The position numbers and the translations under genes were made by a program. Below the pieces are notes generated by a model. The model saw only the letters and a list, made by a program, of their open reading frames with translations, searched no databases and had not been told where the DNA came from. From NCBI GenBank assembly GCA_021773295.1, contig JAJFKI010000029.1, forward strand, positions 1 to 32,345: a stretch of 32,345 nt of DNA, written 5' to 3'. Below are positions 1 through 8,328 of the stretch, in pieces. The DNA is from Gammaproteobacteria bacterium (lineage in GTDB: Bacteria > Pseudomonadota > Gammaproteobacteria > UBA1113). Positions within the stretch are counted from its first letter, which is position 1. Every line of letters starts with the position of its first letter.

Positions 1-331
1 CTTTTATCAGAAAGTCTTGGTAATCTTGCGCTGCTTGCTCTGCCGCTTTGTCTGACCAGTCTTGGTAGGCAATGCTCAGCTTTGCTGTTGGATGAAATGA
101 TTGTTGGATTAGATTCGCTGTACTGCCATCAAAGGATGAGCACAGCGCCAAGTGACGGGATAATACCTCGTCCCACGCCCCTTGCCAATGACCCAGCTCG
201 ATTACCTGACCAATGCTCAGTAGCTTTTGGACAATATAAACGCCTTTTAGTGTCCCAGTAATGCTATGAAACAGCATTGCTTGCTGTAAATCAGTGGTTG
301 GGATCGTTGTATCTGTATGTTGGAAGTCCAT
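1..331 (-). CDS. NRPS, N-terminal part of a condensation domain (runs off left edge)
   Basis: An ATG at 331-329 opens a reading frame that stays open to base 1, giving 110 complete codons. An AAGAAGAG-like ribosome site lies a few bases upstream. The translation begins MDFQHTDTTIPTTDLQQAML and continues FHSITG, which matches motif C1 of condensation domains (the SPMQQGMLFHSL type). Further on, GAWDEVLSRHLAL corresponds to the usual AWQ-VVDRHPALR stretch, and YQDWSDKAAEQAAQDY to the region before the core. The protein therefore starts directly with a C domain and would take a chain from an upstream carrier protein, possibly the Thr module encoded at 1621-8301. Composition is about 47% GC against about 35% in the other NRPS genes. 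The HHxxxDG active site lies outside the window, so I cannot say whether the domain is active. Confidence 0.8.
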   Translation of the reverse strand, partial: MDFQHTDTTIPTTDLQQAMLFHSITGTLKGVYIVQKLLSIGQVIELGHWQGAWDEVLSRHLALCSSFDGSTANLIQQSFHPTAKLSIAYQDWSDKAAEQAAQDYQDFLIK

Positions 332-477
332 TTGCTCTTCTTGTTTTTAATACTTCAGTTGACAAATAACATTCATCCTGAAAGATTGTTGCACATAAAC
401 AATAAATCCACAGACCTATGCGCGCATGAGTTCAAACCGCTCGGGTGACTGGTAATTTATAGCAGAATGTCATCCTT

Positions 478-540
478 GTCTATACCCGTCACACTCCAAA
501 ATGCGAGATTTAGGCGATTTGGAGTGTGACGGGTATAGAC
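478..540. repeat. Perfect 23-bp inverted repeat, full copy of a local repeat family
   Basis: The arms 478-500 and 518-540 are exact reverse complements (23 of 23) around a 17-nt loop, 501-517. The arm contains TATACCCGTCACACTCCAAA. Half copies of the arm plus the adjoining ATGCGAGATT occur at 14321-14349 and 19514-19540. The element begins 11 nt beyond the stop codon of the 139-aa gene and lies between that gene and the higher-GC NRPS gene at the left edge. A transcript in either direction would form a strong hairpin, but no run of U follows on either side, so it does not look like a simple intrinsic terminator. It resembles a REP- or MITE-like extragenic palindrome; the family is not one I can name. 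Confidence 0.85.
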
Positions 541-551
541 TCATAGCTCTG

Positions 552-971
552 TTACCCAGCATTTGCAAAATTTTTCATTTGTATAAATAGTTCATCATCG
601 CAAGTATCATTAGGATCGTCATTTATGCTAACAGCAGCAGCTGATGGTGTAGTAGATAGGATGCTATTAACCGTAAGTTGGTTCTGATTTTCTAAATTTT
701 GCCTTCTCTTCTGTTGGCGTACTTCATTTAACTTCCTACGCTTTTCACCTAATTGCTTTATTAATGTTTTGGAACTTTTCCTATGATGGATATTATCTGA
801 TGTAGTCTGCGTATACGGCATTGTTGAAAAAATTGACACCATGGATGAAAGTGTAGAAAATGCATCAAGGTATGTATTCATATTAGATGCCGCTAGTTTA
901 TCCTCTAATTTGCTTATCTCCTGTGTTAATTTTTTGATTTGATCATCAAACTCATTACGCGTATTTTTCAT
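552..971 (-). CDS. Small protein of unknown function, coiled-coil and basic
   Basis: This is a 139-aa protein that I do not recognise. The ATG at 971 is preceded by AGAGGA at a 7-nt spacing. Residues about 5-32 form an amphipathic, heptad-like helix rich in Lys, Glu and Leu. A Ser/Thr/Met-rich stretch follows (about 38-58), then a strongly basic helix at about 67-92 (KTLIKQLGEKRRKLNEVRQQ), and a tail ending in acidic residues and an NANAG-like terminus. No signal peptide or membrane segment is evident. It lies downstream of panD in the same direction, but a good sigma70-like promoter at 1004-1031 suggests separate transcription. There is nothing in it of a carrier, editing or tailoring enzyme. 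A secreted effector-like or chaperone-like role is possible, but nothing in the sequence decides. Confidence 0.7.
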   Translation of the reverse strand: MKNTRNEFDDQIKKLTQEISKLEDKLAASNMNTYLDAFSTLSSMVSIFSTMPYTQTTSDNIHHRKSSKTLIKQLGEKRRKLNEVRQQKRRQNLENQNQLTVNSILSTTPSAAAVSINDDPNDTCDDELFIQMKNFANAG

Positions 972-1003
972 TACATATCCTCTAAATTAAATATTATTTT
1001 AGT

Positions 1004-1031
1004 AATATAATGCAATAAGCACGAAATTCAA
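1004..1031 (-). promoter_or_regulatory. Sigma70-like promoter for the 139-aa gene
   Basis: Read on the minus strand, TTGAAT (1031-1026) and TATATT (1009-1004) are 16 nt apart. The -35 matches consensus at 4 of 6 positions and the -10 at 5 of 6. The predicted start of transcription lies near 997, about 26 nt before the ATG at 971 and upstream of its ribosome site. The -35 box abuts the iterated ATATCG motifs at 1030-1066. Confidence 0.45.
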
Positions 1032-1066
1032 TATCGTAAAATTACGGATATCGTGATAACGATATT
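1030..1066. promoter_or_regulatory. Iterated ATATCG inverted repeats, possible operator
   Basis: AATATCGT (1030-1037) is inverted as ACGATATT (1059-1066). Inside this pair, ATATCGT (1048-1054) and ACGATAT (1059-1065) form a tighter palindrome with a 4-nt spacer. Three copies of the half site occur within 37 bp, directly upstream of and touching the -35 box of the promoter for the 139-aa gene. This arrangement suits a dimeric DNA-binding regulator. The stem is AT-rich and no U tract follows, so a terminator for panD is less likely. Confidence 0.3.
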
Positions 1067-1117
1067 AGTTAAACATCGCGTGATAAACATAGGATATTAC
1101 CGTTTAGTGTACGCCAT

Positions 1118-1525
1118 CTAATCTGTCTCTGCAGTTTTAAATAACTTAAGCTGGTCTTGAAATATGTCTTGGCAGTTTGTAATTATTTTATTATCTGAAT
1201 TAACCATTATATGTTTTGGAGAAAAGGCTTCTAGCTCGTTTTCACGATAACCTGCATAAGAGACTATAATCACTAAATCGTTCCGTTGCACCATCCGGCT
1301 TGCCGCACCGTTAACACATATCATGCCTGTATCAGGTTCACCTTTTAAAACATAGGTAACAAATCTAGCACCGTTGTTTATATTCAACACATGAACTTCT
1401 TCATACTCCATTAAATCTGTTGCTTTCATAAGCGATTCATCAATCGTGATAGAGCCAACATAATCTAAGTTAGAGTCTGTTATTCTTGCGCGATGAATCT
1501 TACTTTTACACATTGTTCTAATCAT
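1118..1525 (-). CDS. panD: Aspartate 1-decarboxylase (pyruvoyl-dependent), beta-alanine supply
   Basis: This is a 135-aa protein, close to the usual PanD length of about 126. PanD cleaves itself between Gly and Ser to create a pyruvoyl cofactor and decarboxylates L-aspartate to beta-alanine in the cytoplasm. The self-cleavage site is visible as YVGSIT with Gly24-Ser25. Lys9, Arg54, Tyr58 and the NGAA motif at 72-75 are all present, and the N-terminus MIRTM matches the E. coli protein. The ATG at 1525 follows AGGAGA by 7 nt. It lies 95 nt downstream of a PKS-NRPS gene on the same strand, with no panB or panC beside it. A nearby adenylation domain (8329-14109) carries a beta-alanine-like code, so a precursor role for the peptide product is more likely than a housekeeping role in pantothenate synthesis. 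That link is inference. Confidence 0.93.
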   Translation of the reverse strand: MIRTMCKSKIHRARITDSNLDYVGSITIDESLMKATDLMEYEEVHVLNINNGARFVTYVLKGEPDTGMICVNGAASRMVQRNDLVIIVSYAGYRENELEAFSPKHIMVNSDNKIITNCQDIFQDQLKLFKTAETD

Positions 1526-1620
1526 AAAACTTCTCCTAAAATAACATTATTAAATTCCCATTCTGATTTTATTATTAAAAAATAATTATTTTGGCTATTG
1601 ACACTTATCACTGACATCAT

Positions 1621-4600
1621 TTAATTCATTGCCTCAGCAATTTGTGACATTAATACAGAAGAAATTTCTTCAATTGTTGGATTACTTAATAACATGGCCA
1701 ATGGTATATCCAACCCAAAATTTTCTTTTATTTTTGCAATTAACTGTGTCGCAAGAATTGAGTTCCCCCCAATTTCAAAAAATTTGCTACTAACACTAGG
1801 TGTTGATACAGTGACTAACTGACTCAGAGTATTCACGACTAATTTTTCAATTTTATTACGTGGCTTAATATAAGTTTTTTCATCTGGAGGGGGTTCAGAT
1901 GGATTTGGTAGCTTTTTCACATCGAGTTTACCATTAATTGTAAGAGGAAATTTTTTTAAAACCATGTAATAAGAAGGCAACATATATGTTGGTAATAATG
2001 CTTGCAAATGTGATTTGGTGGCATTTTTTAGATAATCTGACAGTGATTTAAACGGAACATAGTTTGAAATGTTATTTTCGTTAATGACGCTATTACAACT
2101 TGGCATAACAACAATCTTCTCATCAAGTACTTCAGATTTAACCATATAACAATCAATAAACTCAATTTTTTCACTAAAAGCATTTGATATATTGACCCTA
2201 TAATTATACTTATTTGCCAATGACACCAGATCCTCAGGTTCAATCCATAACTCATTGCCTAACTGATTTTCAAGAATTTCTTTTGTAGCAAATTTACTAG
2301 CTTTATTAACTAACGCATTATAAATGCTAGCATCTTTAACTAAACGATTATTGGGTATAGCTTTAAATAAAATTGAATTTAATGCTCCAGACTTTAAATA
2401 TAGCTCTATATCGCTAAGCGCTGTACCTCTGTTGCATGTAATGCAATTGTCAATATGTGAATAACTTGAAATTTTCATGTCGAACCGAATAACTATATCA
2501 TAACGATATTTCAACATCTCGTTATGTTGTCGTCCCTTTCTAAGACTGGTTCTTACCTGTGCTATTCTGCTAGTATCATTTGCCAAATGATAGAAAAATG
2601 CTGGAGAAACTAATAACTCAGTTTCTGCTAAAGCGATTCTATCAGCTACACCGTTAATTTCAGAAATGTTTGCATTTTCAGATGATTTATAAAACGCCAG
2701 AGATGCATTAAACAGATCAATAGAACGAAAGTCACGTATATCACCAAGATATAAATATCCACCTTCTGCAATATAGTCTGATAAATGAAAAAGTAGATTT
2801 TTTAAGTAATCTAAACTCGGAAAATATTGTATCACTGAGTTTAAAATAATAACATCATATTTTTTCTTTACTAAATTTTTAAAATTTAATGCATCTTGTT
2901 GATAGAGGAAGACTTTATTATGCTTACATTCTAACGAAGCTAGATGTTCTCTAACATATTCAATAGCTGAACGTGACAAATCCGTAGCCGTGTACGTCTC
3001 AACTTTATCTAATAAATTAAATAGTAGCATTCCAGTACCACAACCAATTTCAAGAACATGCCGTGGTTTCAATAAGCTAATGCTATCGAGCGATGACTGT
3101 AACCACACTTGCATATCATCTTTGGGAAGCGATAAACTAGTATAACTATCATTCCAACCAATATGATTAAAGTGATAGACATTGTGCTCAAGTACATGCT
3201 TATAGACGGTATTGAAAACTGATTCCCATTGACAAACTGAGGTATTTGAATTGTATTGATGCCTGGCCTTATTCATATCAGGCACTAAATAAGCAACGAG
3301 TGATTGATTGCTTTTATTAGTTCCATATTTAGTGATCACACTATCATTAATCGTATCATTGGCATTAATCAATGAACGAATATGTTCCAATTCAATACGA
3401 AAACCCCTTAATTTAATTTGATTATCTATCCGCCCAAAATATTGAATTTCACCCGTGTGAAGCCTACGGCCTAAGTCACCCGTCCTATATACGGGTTGCT
3501 CTGTAATATTTGATAATCCAGATAAAAATTTATTTTTATCCTTTTCACTGCAAGATAGATACCCCTTTGTGACACCAGGACCAGCAATATACAATTCGCC
3601 TACTGCCCCAATTGGCAAAGGTTGTTGGTATTTGTCACAAATAAAGATGTTTAAGTCCGGCAACGGATTCCCAATATTGCATTGAAATAAATGGTCCCCA
3701 CTGATGGCATCAATTCTATGAAAAGTTGCGTGAACAGTAATCTCCGTAATACCATACATATTAATTAATTGAGGATTATCAAATTGGTGTCGCATGATCC
3801 AAGGTTGTAAAGCGGTTAGCGCTAACTTTTCTCCACCAAAAATGATATAACGCAATTTAAAATCTGTACATCTCTCAAGCGTTTGGTAATATTGACAAAA
3901 TTGTGAAAATGCCGATGGTGTCTGATTAAGAACAGAAACATTATGCTTAATTAAAACATTATATAACGCCTTTGGCTGTCGTGTCATTAAATAGGGTAAG
4001 ATAACTAGCCTACCTCCATGCACCAAGCCACCCCACATTTCCCAGACTGAAAAATCGAACGAGCAAGAATGATAGAGAACCCACGTATCATCTGATCTAA
4101 AATTAAATAACGTTTGTGTTGTTTGGAATAAGCGACTTAGATTTTTATGGGATACAGCAATTCCTTTCGGTTTACCCGTAGAACCAGAGGTATAAATCAC
4201 ATAAGCCGTATCATTTAGTGAATACTTCGCTGTGGGAGCAACATCTATAGCGCTATCAGTGAAGTTTATCGCGTCTATAGATAATCTCTGCCGTCCTTTA
4301 ATTACTTGCTCATTATTTGACAATGATTCTTCATAGACAATTAGAATAACCTGTGCATCGTGTAATATTGATTGTATATGACTTATGGGATAACCATGAT
4401 CCAAAAACAAATACGCATTTCCAGTTTTTAATACGGCTAGTGCCGCAATGACACAATTAAAGGTACGATCAACATATAACCCAATAATTCCTTTTTGCAA
4501 ACCAATGGTATCAATAATGCTATTCGCTAAAATATTAGACCGTTTATCTAGCTCTTGATAACTCAACGCTTTATCTTGATAAATTAAGGCAGTAGCATTA

Positions 4601-7600
4601 GGTTGCAATGATGCTTGATTTGCCAGTAATCTTGGTACTGTCAGCAAATTAGCTGTGTCAATTTCATTATTTATTGTGTGTGGAGTAGGAATGCTCGACA
4701 CATGTGTAGTCTCAGAAATAACTACGTCACCATTGTCAACCACCTGAGAAAGTAGTGCTTGGAAATGGTTTAAAAATGAATGCATGGTCTCTTTACAATA
4801 CAGTTGCGTATCATACTCATACTCTATAATTAGAACATCATTCATAACAATGAACTCTATAATTAAGTCCATCTCAGACGTTCCATTGTCAATTTGTCCC
4901 GTCGTGGTTTCTAAATTAGCCATCAATTGATTACTAAATTTCCAAGATGAGGTGTTAGCTAAAAATGATTGCATCACACATGCGATATTAAACAATGGAT
5001 TTCTATTACCTCTTTGCTCAGGTTTAATTGCTTCGACAATAATCTGAGATGGACATAAAGAATGTTGCTGCGCATCTAACACTGTTTCACTAACTTTTAA
5101 AATAAAGGCGCTGATATGCTGCTCGTCATCAACGCAAATACGTAGTGGCAAGTGATTTGTAAAATCACCAATGACTGTATGTAATTGGGCATTTTCACGA
5201 CTCGAAAAGGTTGTCCCTATAATAATATCAGTCATACCAGTCCACTTATAAATTACGAGGTACAAAGTCGAGAGCAATATACTAAACAGTCTATTATTGG
5301 TTTTCTCTGCATATGTTTTTAATTTAAAACCAAGATCTTTACGTAACATGAACTCTGATCGTTTTCCACGAAAGGCCGAACGATCAGGGCGAAGATAATC
5401 TGTTTCTAAAACTCTCGTAAATGTTGCACCAGATAGCTTCTCTTTCCAATAATTAATATCCTTTTCAAAAAAACTATTATCGTGAGTATTGACTAGCCAT
5501 TCACAGTAATCAATATACTCGAGTTTTTGTTTTACAGTATCAATTTTTCCATATTTACAGTACTGTTGATAAGCATCAATTATTTTTGGAATTAAAATGT
5601 CAATTAAAGACCAACCGTCCATAATAATGTGATGAAAAATTAACGCTAATTTATAATTCTTTTCAGCAATTTTTATTACGTGTACGTGAAATAAATCATC
5701 TTTCCTTAGACAAGGAACCTGGCTCGATAATGATTTTAAAAGCATGCTTGCTGAATGAGCTCTTTCTTCATGGCCAAGCAAAGATAAATCATGAAATTGC
5801 GGCGAGGTAGGCTTATATGCATTAATAATTTGTTGTGGCACGCCATCTCTGATGACAAAATTTGTTCTTAAAATTTCGTGATCATTTCTAAGTTGATTAA
5901 TTGATTTTTCTAATGCAACCAAATCAAGTTCGCCCACTAAATTTAATGCGATTGGAAGCAAAAAGGCTGGACTATCAGAAGCCATTTGCTGCAAAAAGAT
6001 GAGTTGCTTTTGTGGAGGTGAGAGCGGATAATATTGCTTATTCCTAAGATATTTTTTAATGACGACATTGCGTTTAGACTCACCATCGTAACACCGCTCT
6101 TTTATAAGATTGGTCAAATTACTCGCATTTGTTAAACTTAATATAATCTGTAATGGTATATCAACATTGAAATTTTTATGAAGTTCATTCTTAAGATTTA
6201 TTCCCATGATTGAATCAAATCCATAAGAAAGCAATGGAGTCTGATCATTTATATCTTCTTGATGTATTTTCAATAACTTGGCAAGTAATACACGTGTATA
6301 TTTTTTTGGTTCTAGCTGAGTATTTACAACTGTCTCTTCATTTTCCTTATTATCATGAATAACTTTTTCAAACGCTTTCCAATAGTTTTTTCTTGAGAAT
6401 GCGTAGGTGGGAATGATACGCTTATTTCCATGTGTTGGTTCGATAGTTACATTATTGTCGAATGATAAGTTACACCTAATTAAACTGGTATCCGATAGCT
6501 TTTCAATTAACTCAGCTTTACTGTTTGCACTAATACAGATATTGTAGTCCAGTTTTGCTCTACAATGATTAACAACATAACAGAAATCATTGATATTTAT
6601 GCTTGGCTTATCAAGAAGAAAGCGTGCGTATGTTCTCGCAATGGTTTCAACTGATTTAGGATCAGCGGCAGATAGCATCAGGTGGTATTCATCAACTTTA
6701 CTGCTAATAAGCTCATGATTGTCTTGATGCTCTTGTATAATCATATGAACATTAGCACCGCTAAACCCGAAGGAACTTACCCCAGCAAGTCTCTGTTTTT
6801 TAACATAACAATCCCAAAATATAGTTTCTTTTACAACGTTTAAATTAAATGTTTCCCAATTAATGTGTGGATTTAATTCCTCTAGCCCATAGTTTGCTGG
6901 TATGCGTTTATGTCGCTGTGCTAGTACAACTTTTATTAGGCCTAATATTCCTGCTGCTGTTTCAGTATGGCCAATGTTCGTTTTTGCAGAACCGACCACA
7001 AGCTTATCTTTTCTTAATTCTGCGTCTTCTGAAAAAACATTATTGAGAGATTCTAGCTCGATCATATCACCTAATACAGTTCCACTACCATGTGCTTCAA
7101 TATAATCAATTTCATGTGGCTTTATTTTTGCTTTTCTAATTGCACTTTTTATTACGGAAATTTGTGCACTTTTACTCGGCGCAATAAGACCATTACTAAA
7201 ACCATTTTGATTTGCTGATGAAGAAAGGATAACCGCTAAAATATTATCCTTGTCTTTTATCGCTCGAGACAAACGTTTTACGAGCACTAAACCACACCCC
7301 TCTGAGCGTGCATAACCATCAGCTTTTGAATCAAATGTGTGGCACTGGCCTGATGGTGACAAAATACGAGACTTTGTAAGACCCACTAAAAAATCTGGAG
7401 ATAAGATAAGATTTACACCACCTGCCAATGCCATCTCACACTCATTTAAATATAAACTTTGACATGCTAAATGAACAGACATTAAGGATGATGAGCACGC
7501 AGTATCTATCGCAATTGCTGGTCCAATAAATCCAAATTGATATGAAATTCGTCCAGCAGCAACACTTAATGCGCCACCAGGGATAGTATACGCTGAAATA

Positions 7601-8301
7601 TCCTTTGGTTGTGCTAAATTCATTCTTAAATAATCATTACTATGCAATCCAACAAAAACCCCAACATTTTTGTCACGCATATTATTAGGCACGTAACATG
7701 CCGTTTCTAACGTTTCCCATGCAACTTCTAATAAAACTCGTTGTTGGGGATCGACATCTAACAACTCAGCATTTGAAAGTTTAAATAAATTGTTATCAAA
7801 TTGCTTAATATTATCGATAAAGCCAGCGTTTTTAGTGGACAATTTTCCTGGCTTCATCGGATCCGAATCATAATATAAGGTATTATCCCATCTCTTCTCT
7901 GGAATAGAGTTTACAGTATTTTTTTTATTATTAAGTAACTCCCAATATTCGCCAATATTATTTGCACCAGGGGCTCTACATGACATCCCAATGATAGCTA
8001 TTGGTTCAATACCAATTGGCTCTTCACTCTTAACAACCTTATGATTACTTTTCTCATTAGCTATGCTTAGAAAGTCAGACAGCAAACTAATTGTTGGATA
8101 CTCAAATAAAATAGTTGGTGAAATGTCAATTGACAGGTAATCACCAATTAATTTAGCCAGCGTAAATGTTTTTTTTGAACGAATTCCCAATGAGAGAAAT
8201 GGAGCATCTATATCAACATCATGCTCTGAAATATTCAGACAAATAGCAACCGTTTTTCGTAGCCAGTTTTCTAGTTCACATTTATTTTTTTTAATACTCA
8301 T
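1621..8301 (-). CDS. Hybrid PKS-NRPS: ACP-KS-ACP-C-A(Thr)-MT-PCP
   Basis: This 2226-aa protein adds a ketide and then threonine. An N-terminal carrier (about 10-82) has Ser42 in an unusual LGIRS context. The KS (98-525) has Cys269, His404 and His445. A linker (about 535-641) ends in IPTYAF; no AT lies between, so the AT is missing entirely. A second ACP (Ser697) follows, then a C domain (756-1190) with HHIIMDG at 890-896. The A domain (1220-1670, finishing at 2100-2130) has specificity residues D1416, F1417, W1420, N1459, I1487, G1489, M1515, V1523, H1524 and K2125, which is the Thr code DFWNIGMVHK. A SAM methyltransferase (VLEIGCGTG at 1749-1757) is embedded after core A8, as in N-methylating modules. 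The final PCP has Ser2181. There is no thioesterase or epimerase. The gene starts 28 nt after the preceding NRPS-PKS stop; the ribosome site is weak (GGA about 12 nt away), which suggests coupling. Confidence 0.95.
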   Translation of the reverse strand: MSIKKNKCELENWLRKTVAICLNISEHDVDIDAPFLSLGIRSKKTFTLAKLIGDYLSIDISPTILFEYPTISLLSDFLSIANEKSNHKVVKSEEPIGIEPIAIIGMSCRAPGANNIGEYWELLNNKKNTVNSIPEKRWDNTLYYDSDPMKPGKLSTKNAGFIDNIKQFDNNLFKLSNAELLDVDPQQRVLLEVAWETLETACYVPNNMRDKNVGVFVGLHSNDYLRMNLAQPKDISAYTIPGGALSVAAGRISYQFGFIGPAIAIDTACSSSLMSVHLACQSLYLNECEMALAGGVNLILSPDFLVGLTKSRILSPSGQCHTFDSKADGYARSEGCGLVLVKRLSRAIKDKDNILAVILSSSANQNGFSNGLIAPSKSAQISVIKSAIRKAKIKPHEIDYIEAHGSGTVLGDMIELESLNNVFSEDAELRKDKLVVGSAKTNIGHTETAAGILGLIKVVLAQRHKRIPANYGLEELNPHINWETFNLNVVKETIFWDCYVKKQRLAGVSSFGFSGANVHMIIQEHQDNHELISSKVDEYHLMLSAADPKSVETIARTYARFLLDKPSININDFCYVVNHCRAKLDYNICISANSKAELIEKLSDTSLIRCNLSFDNNVTIEPTHGNKRIIPTYAFSRKNYWKAFEKVIHDNKENEETVVNTQLEPKKYTRVLLAKLLKIHQEDINDQTPLLSYGFDSIMGINLKNELHKNFNVDIPLQIILSLTNASNLTNLIKERCYDGESKRNVVIKKYLRNKQYYPLSPPQKQLIFLQQMASDSPAFLLPIALNLVGELDLVALEKSINQLRNDHEILRTNFVIRDGVPQQIINAYKPTSPQFHDLSLLGHEERAHSASMLLKSLSSQVPCLRKDDLFHVHVIKIAEKNYKLALIFHHIIMDGWSLIDILIPKIIDAYQQYCKYGKIDTVKQKLEYIDYCEWLVNTHDNSFFEKDINYWKEKLSGATFTRVLETDYLRPDRSAFRGKRSEFMLRKDLGFKLKTYAEKTNNRLFSILLSTLYLVIYKWTGMTDIIIGTTFSSRENAQLHTVIGDFTNHLPLRICVDDEQHISAFILKVSETVLDAQQHSLCPSQIIVEAIKPEQRGNRNPLFNIACVMQSFLANTSSWKFSNQLMANLETTTGQIDNGTSEMDLIIEFIVMNDVLIIEYEYDTQLYCKETMHSFLNHFQALLSQVVDNGDVVISETTHVSSIPTPHTINNEIDTANLLTVPRLLANQASLQPNATALIYQDKALSYQELDKRSNILANSIIDTIGLQKGIIGLYVDRTFNCVIAALAVLKTGNAYLFLDHGYPISHIQSILHDAQVILIVYEESLSNNEQVIKGRQRLSIDAINFTDSAIDVAPTAKYSLNDTAYVIYTSGSTGKPKGIAVSHKNLSRLFQTTQTLFNFRSDDTWVLYHSCSFDFSVWEMWGGLVHGGRLVILPYLMTRQPKALYNVLIKHNVSVLNQTPSAFSQFCQYYQTLERCTDFKLRYIIFGGEKLALTALQPWIMRHQFDNPQLINMYGITEITVHATFHRIDAISGDHLFQCNIGNPLPDLNIFICDKYQQPLPIGAVGELYIAGPGVTKGYLSCSEKDKNKFLSGLSNITEQPVYRTGDLGRRLHTGEIQYFGRIDNQIKLRGFRIELEHIRSLINANDTINDSVITKYGTNKSNQSLVAYLVPDMNKARHQYNSNTSVCQWESVFNTVYKHVLEHNVYHFNHIGWNDSYTSLSLPKDDMQVWLQSSLDSISLLKPRHVLEIGCGTGMLLFNLLDKVETYTATDLSRSAIEYVREHLASLECKHNKVFLYQQDALNFKNLVKKKYDVIILNSVIQYFPSLDYLKNLLFHLSDYIAEGGYLYLGDIRDFRSIDLFNASLAFYKSSENANISEINGVADRIALAETELLVSPAFFYHLANDTSRIAQVRTSLRKGRQHNEMLKYRYDIVIRFDMKISSYSHIDNCITCNRGTALSDIELYLKSGALNSILFKAIPNNRLVKDASIYNALVNKASKFATKEILENQLGNELWIEPEDLVSLANKYNYRVNISNAFSEKIEFIDCYMVKSEVLDEKIVVMPSCNSVINENNISNYVPFKSLSDYLKNATKSHLQALLPTYMLPSYYMVLKKFPLTINGKLDVKKLPNPSEPPPDEKTYIKPRNKIEKLVVNTLSQLVTVSTPSVSSKFFEIGGNSILATQLIAKIKENFGLDIPLAMLLSNPTIEEISSVLMSQIAEAMN

Positions 8302-8328
8302 TATTAATAGTATCCAATTTTTAAAAAA

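Noticed and set aside
478..540. Intrinsic terminator at the 23-bp inverted repeat
   Set aside because: The stem is strong, but no U-rich tract follows on either strand. It is better explained as a repeat element.
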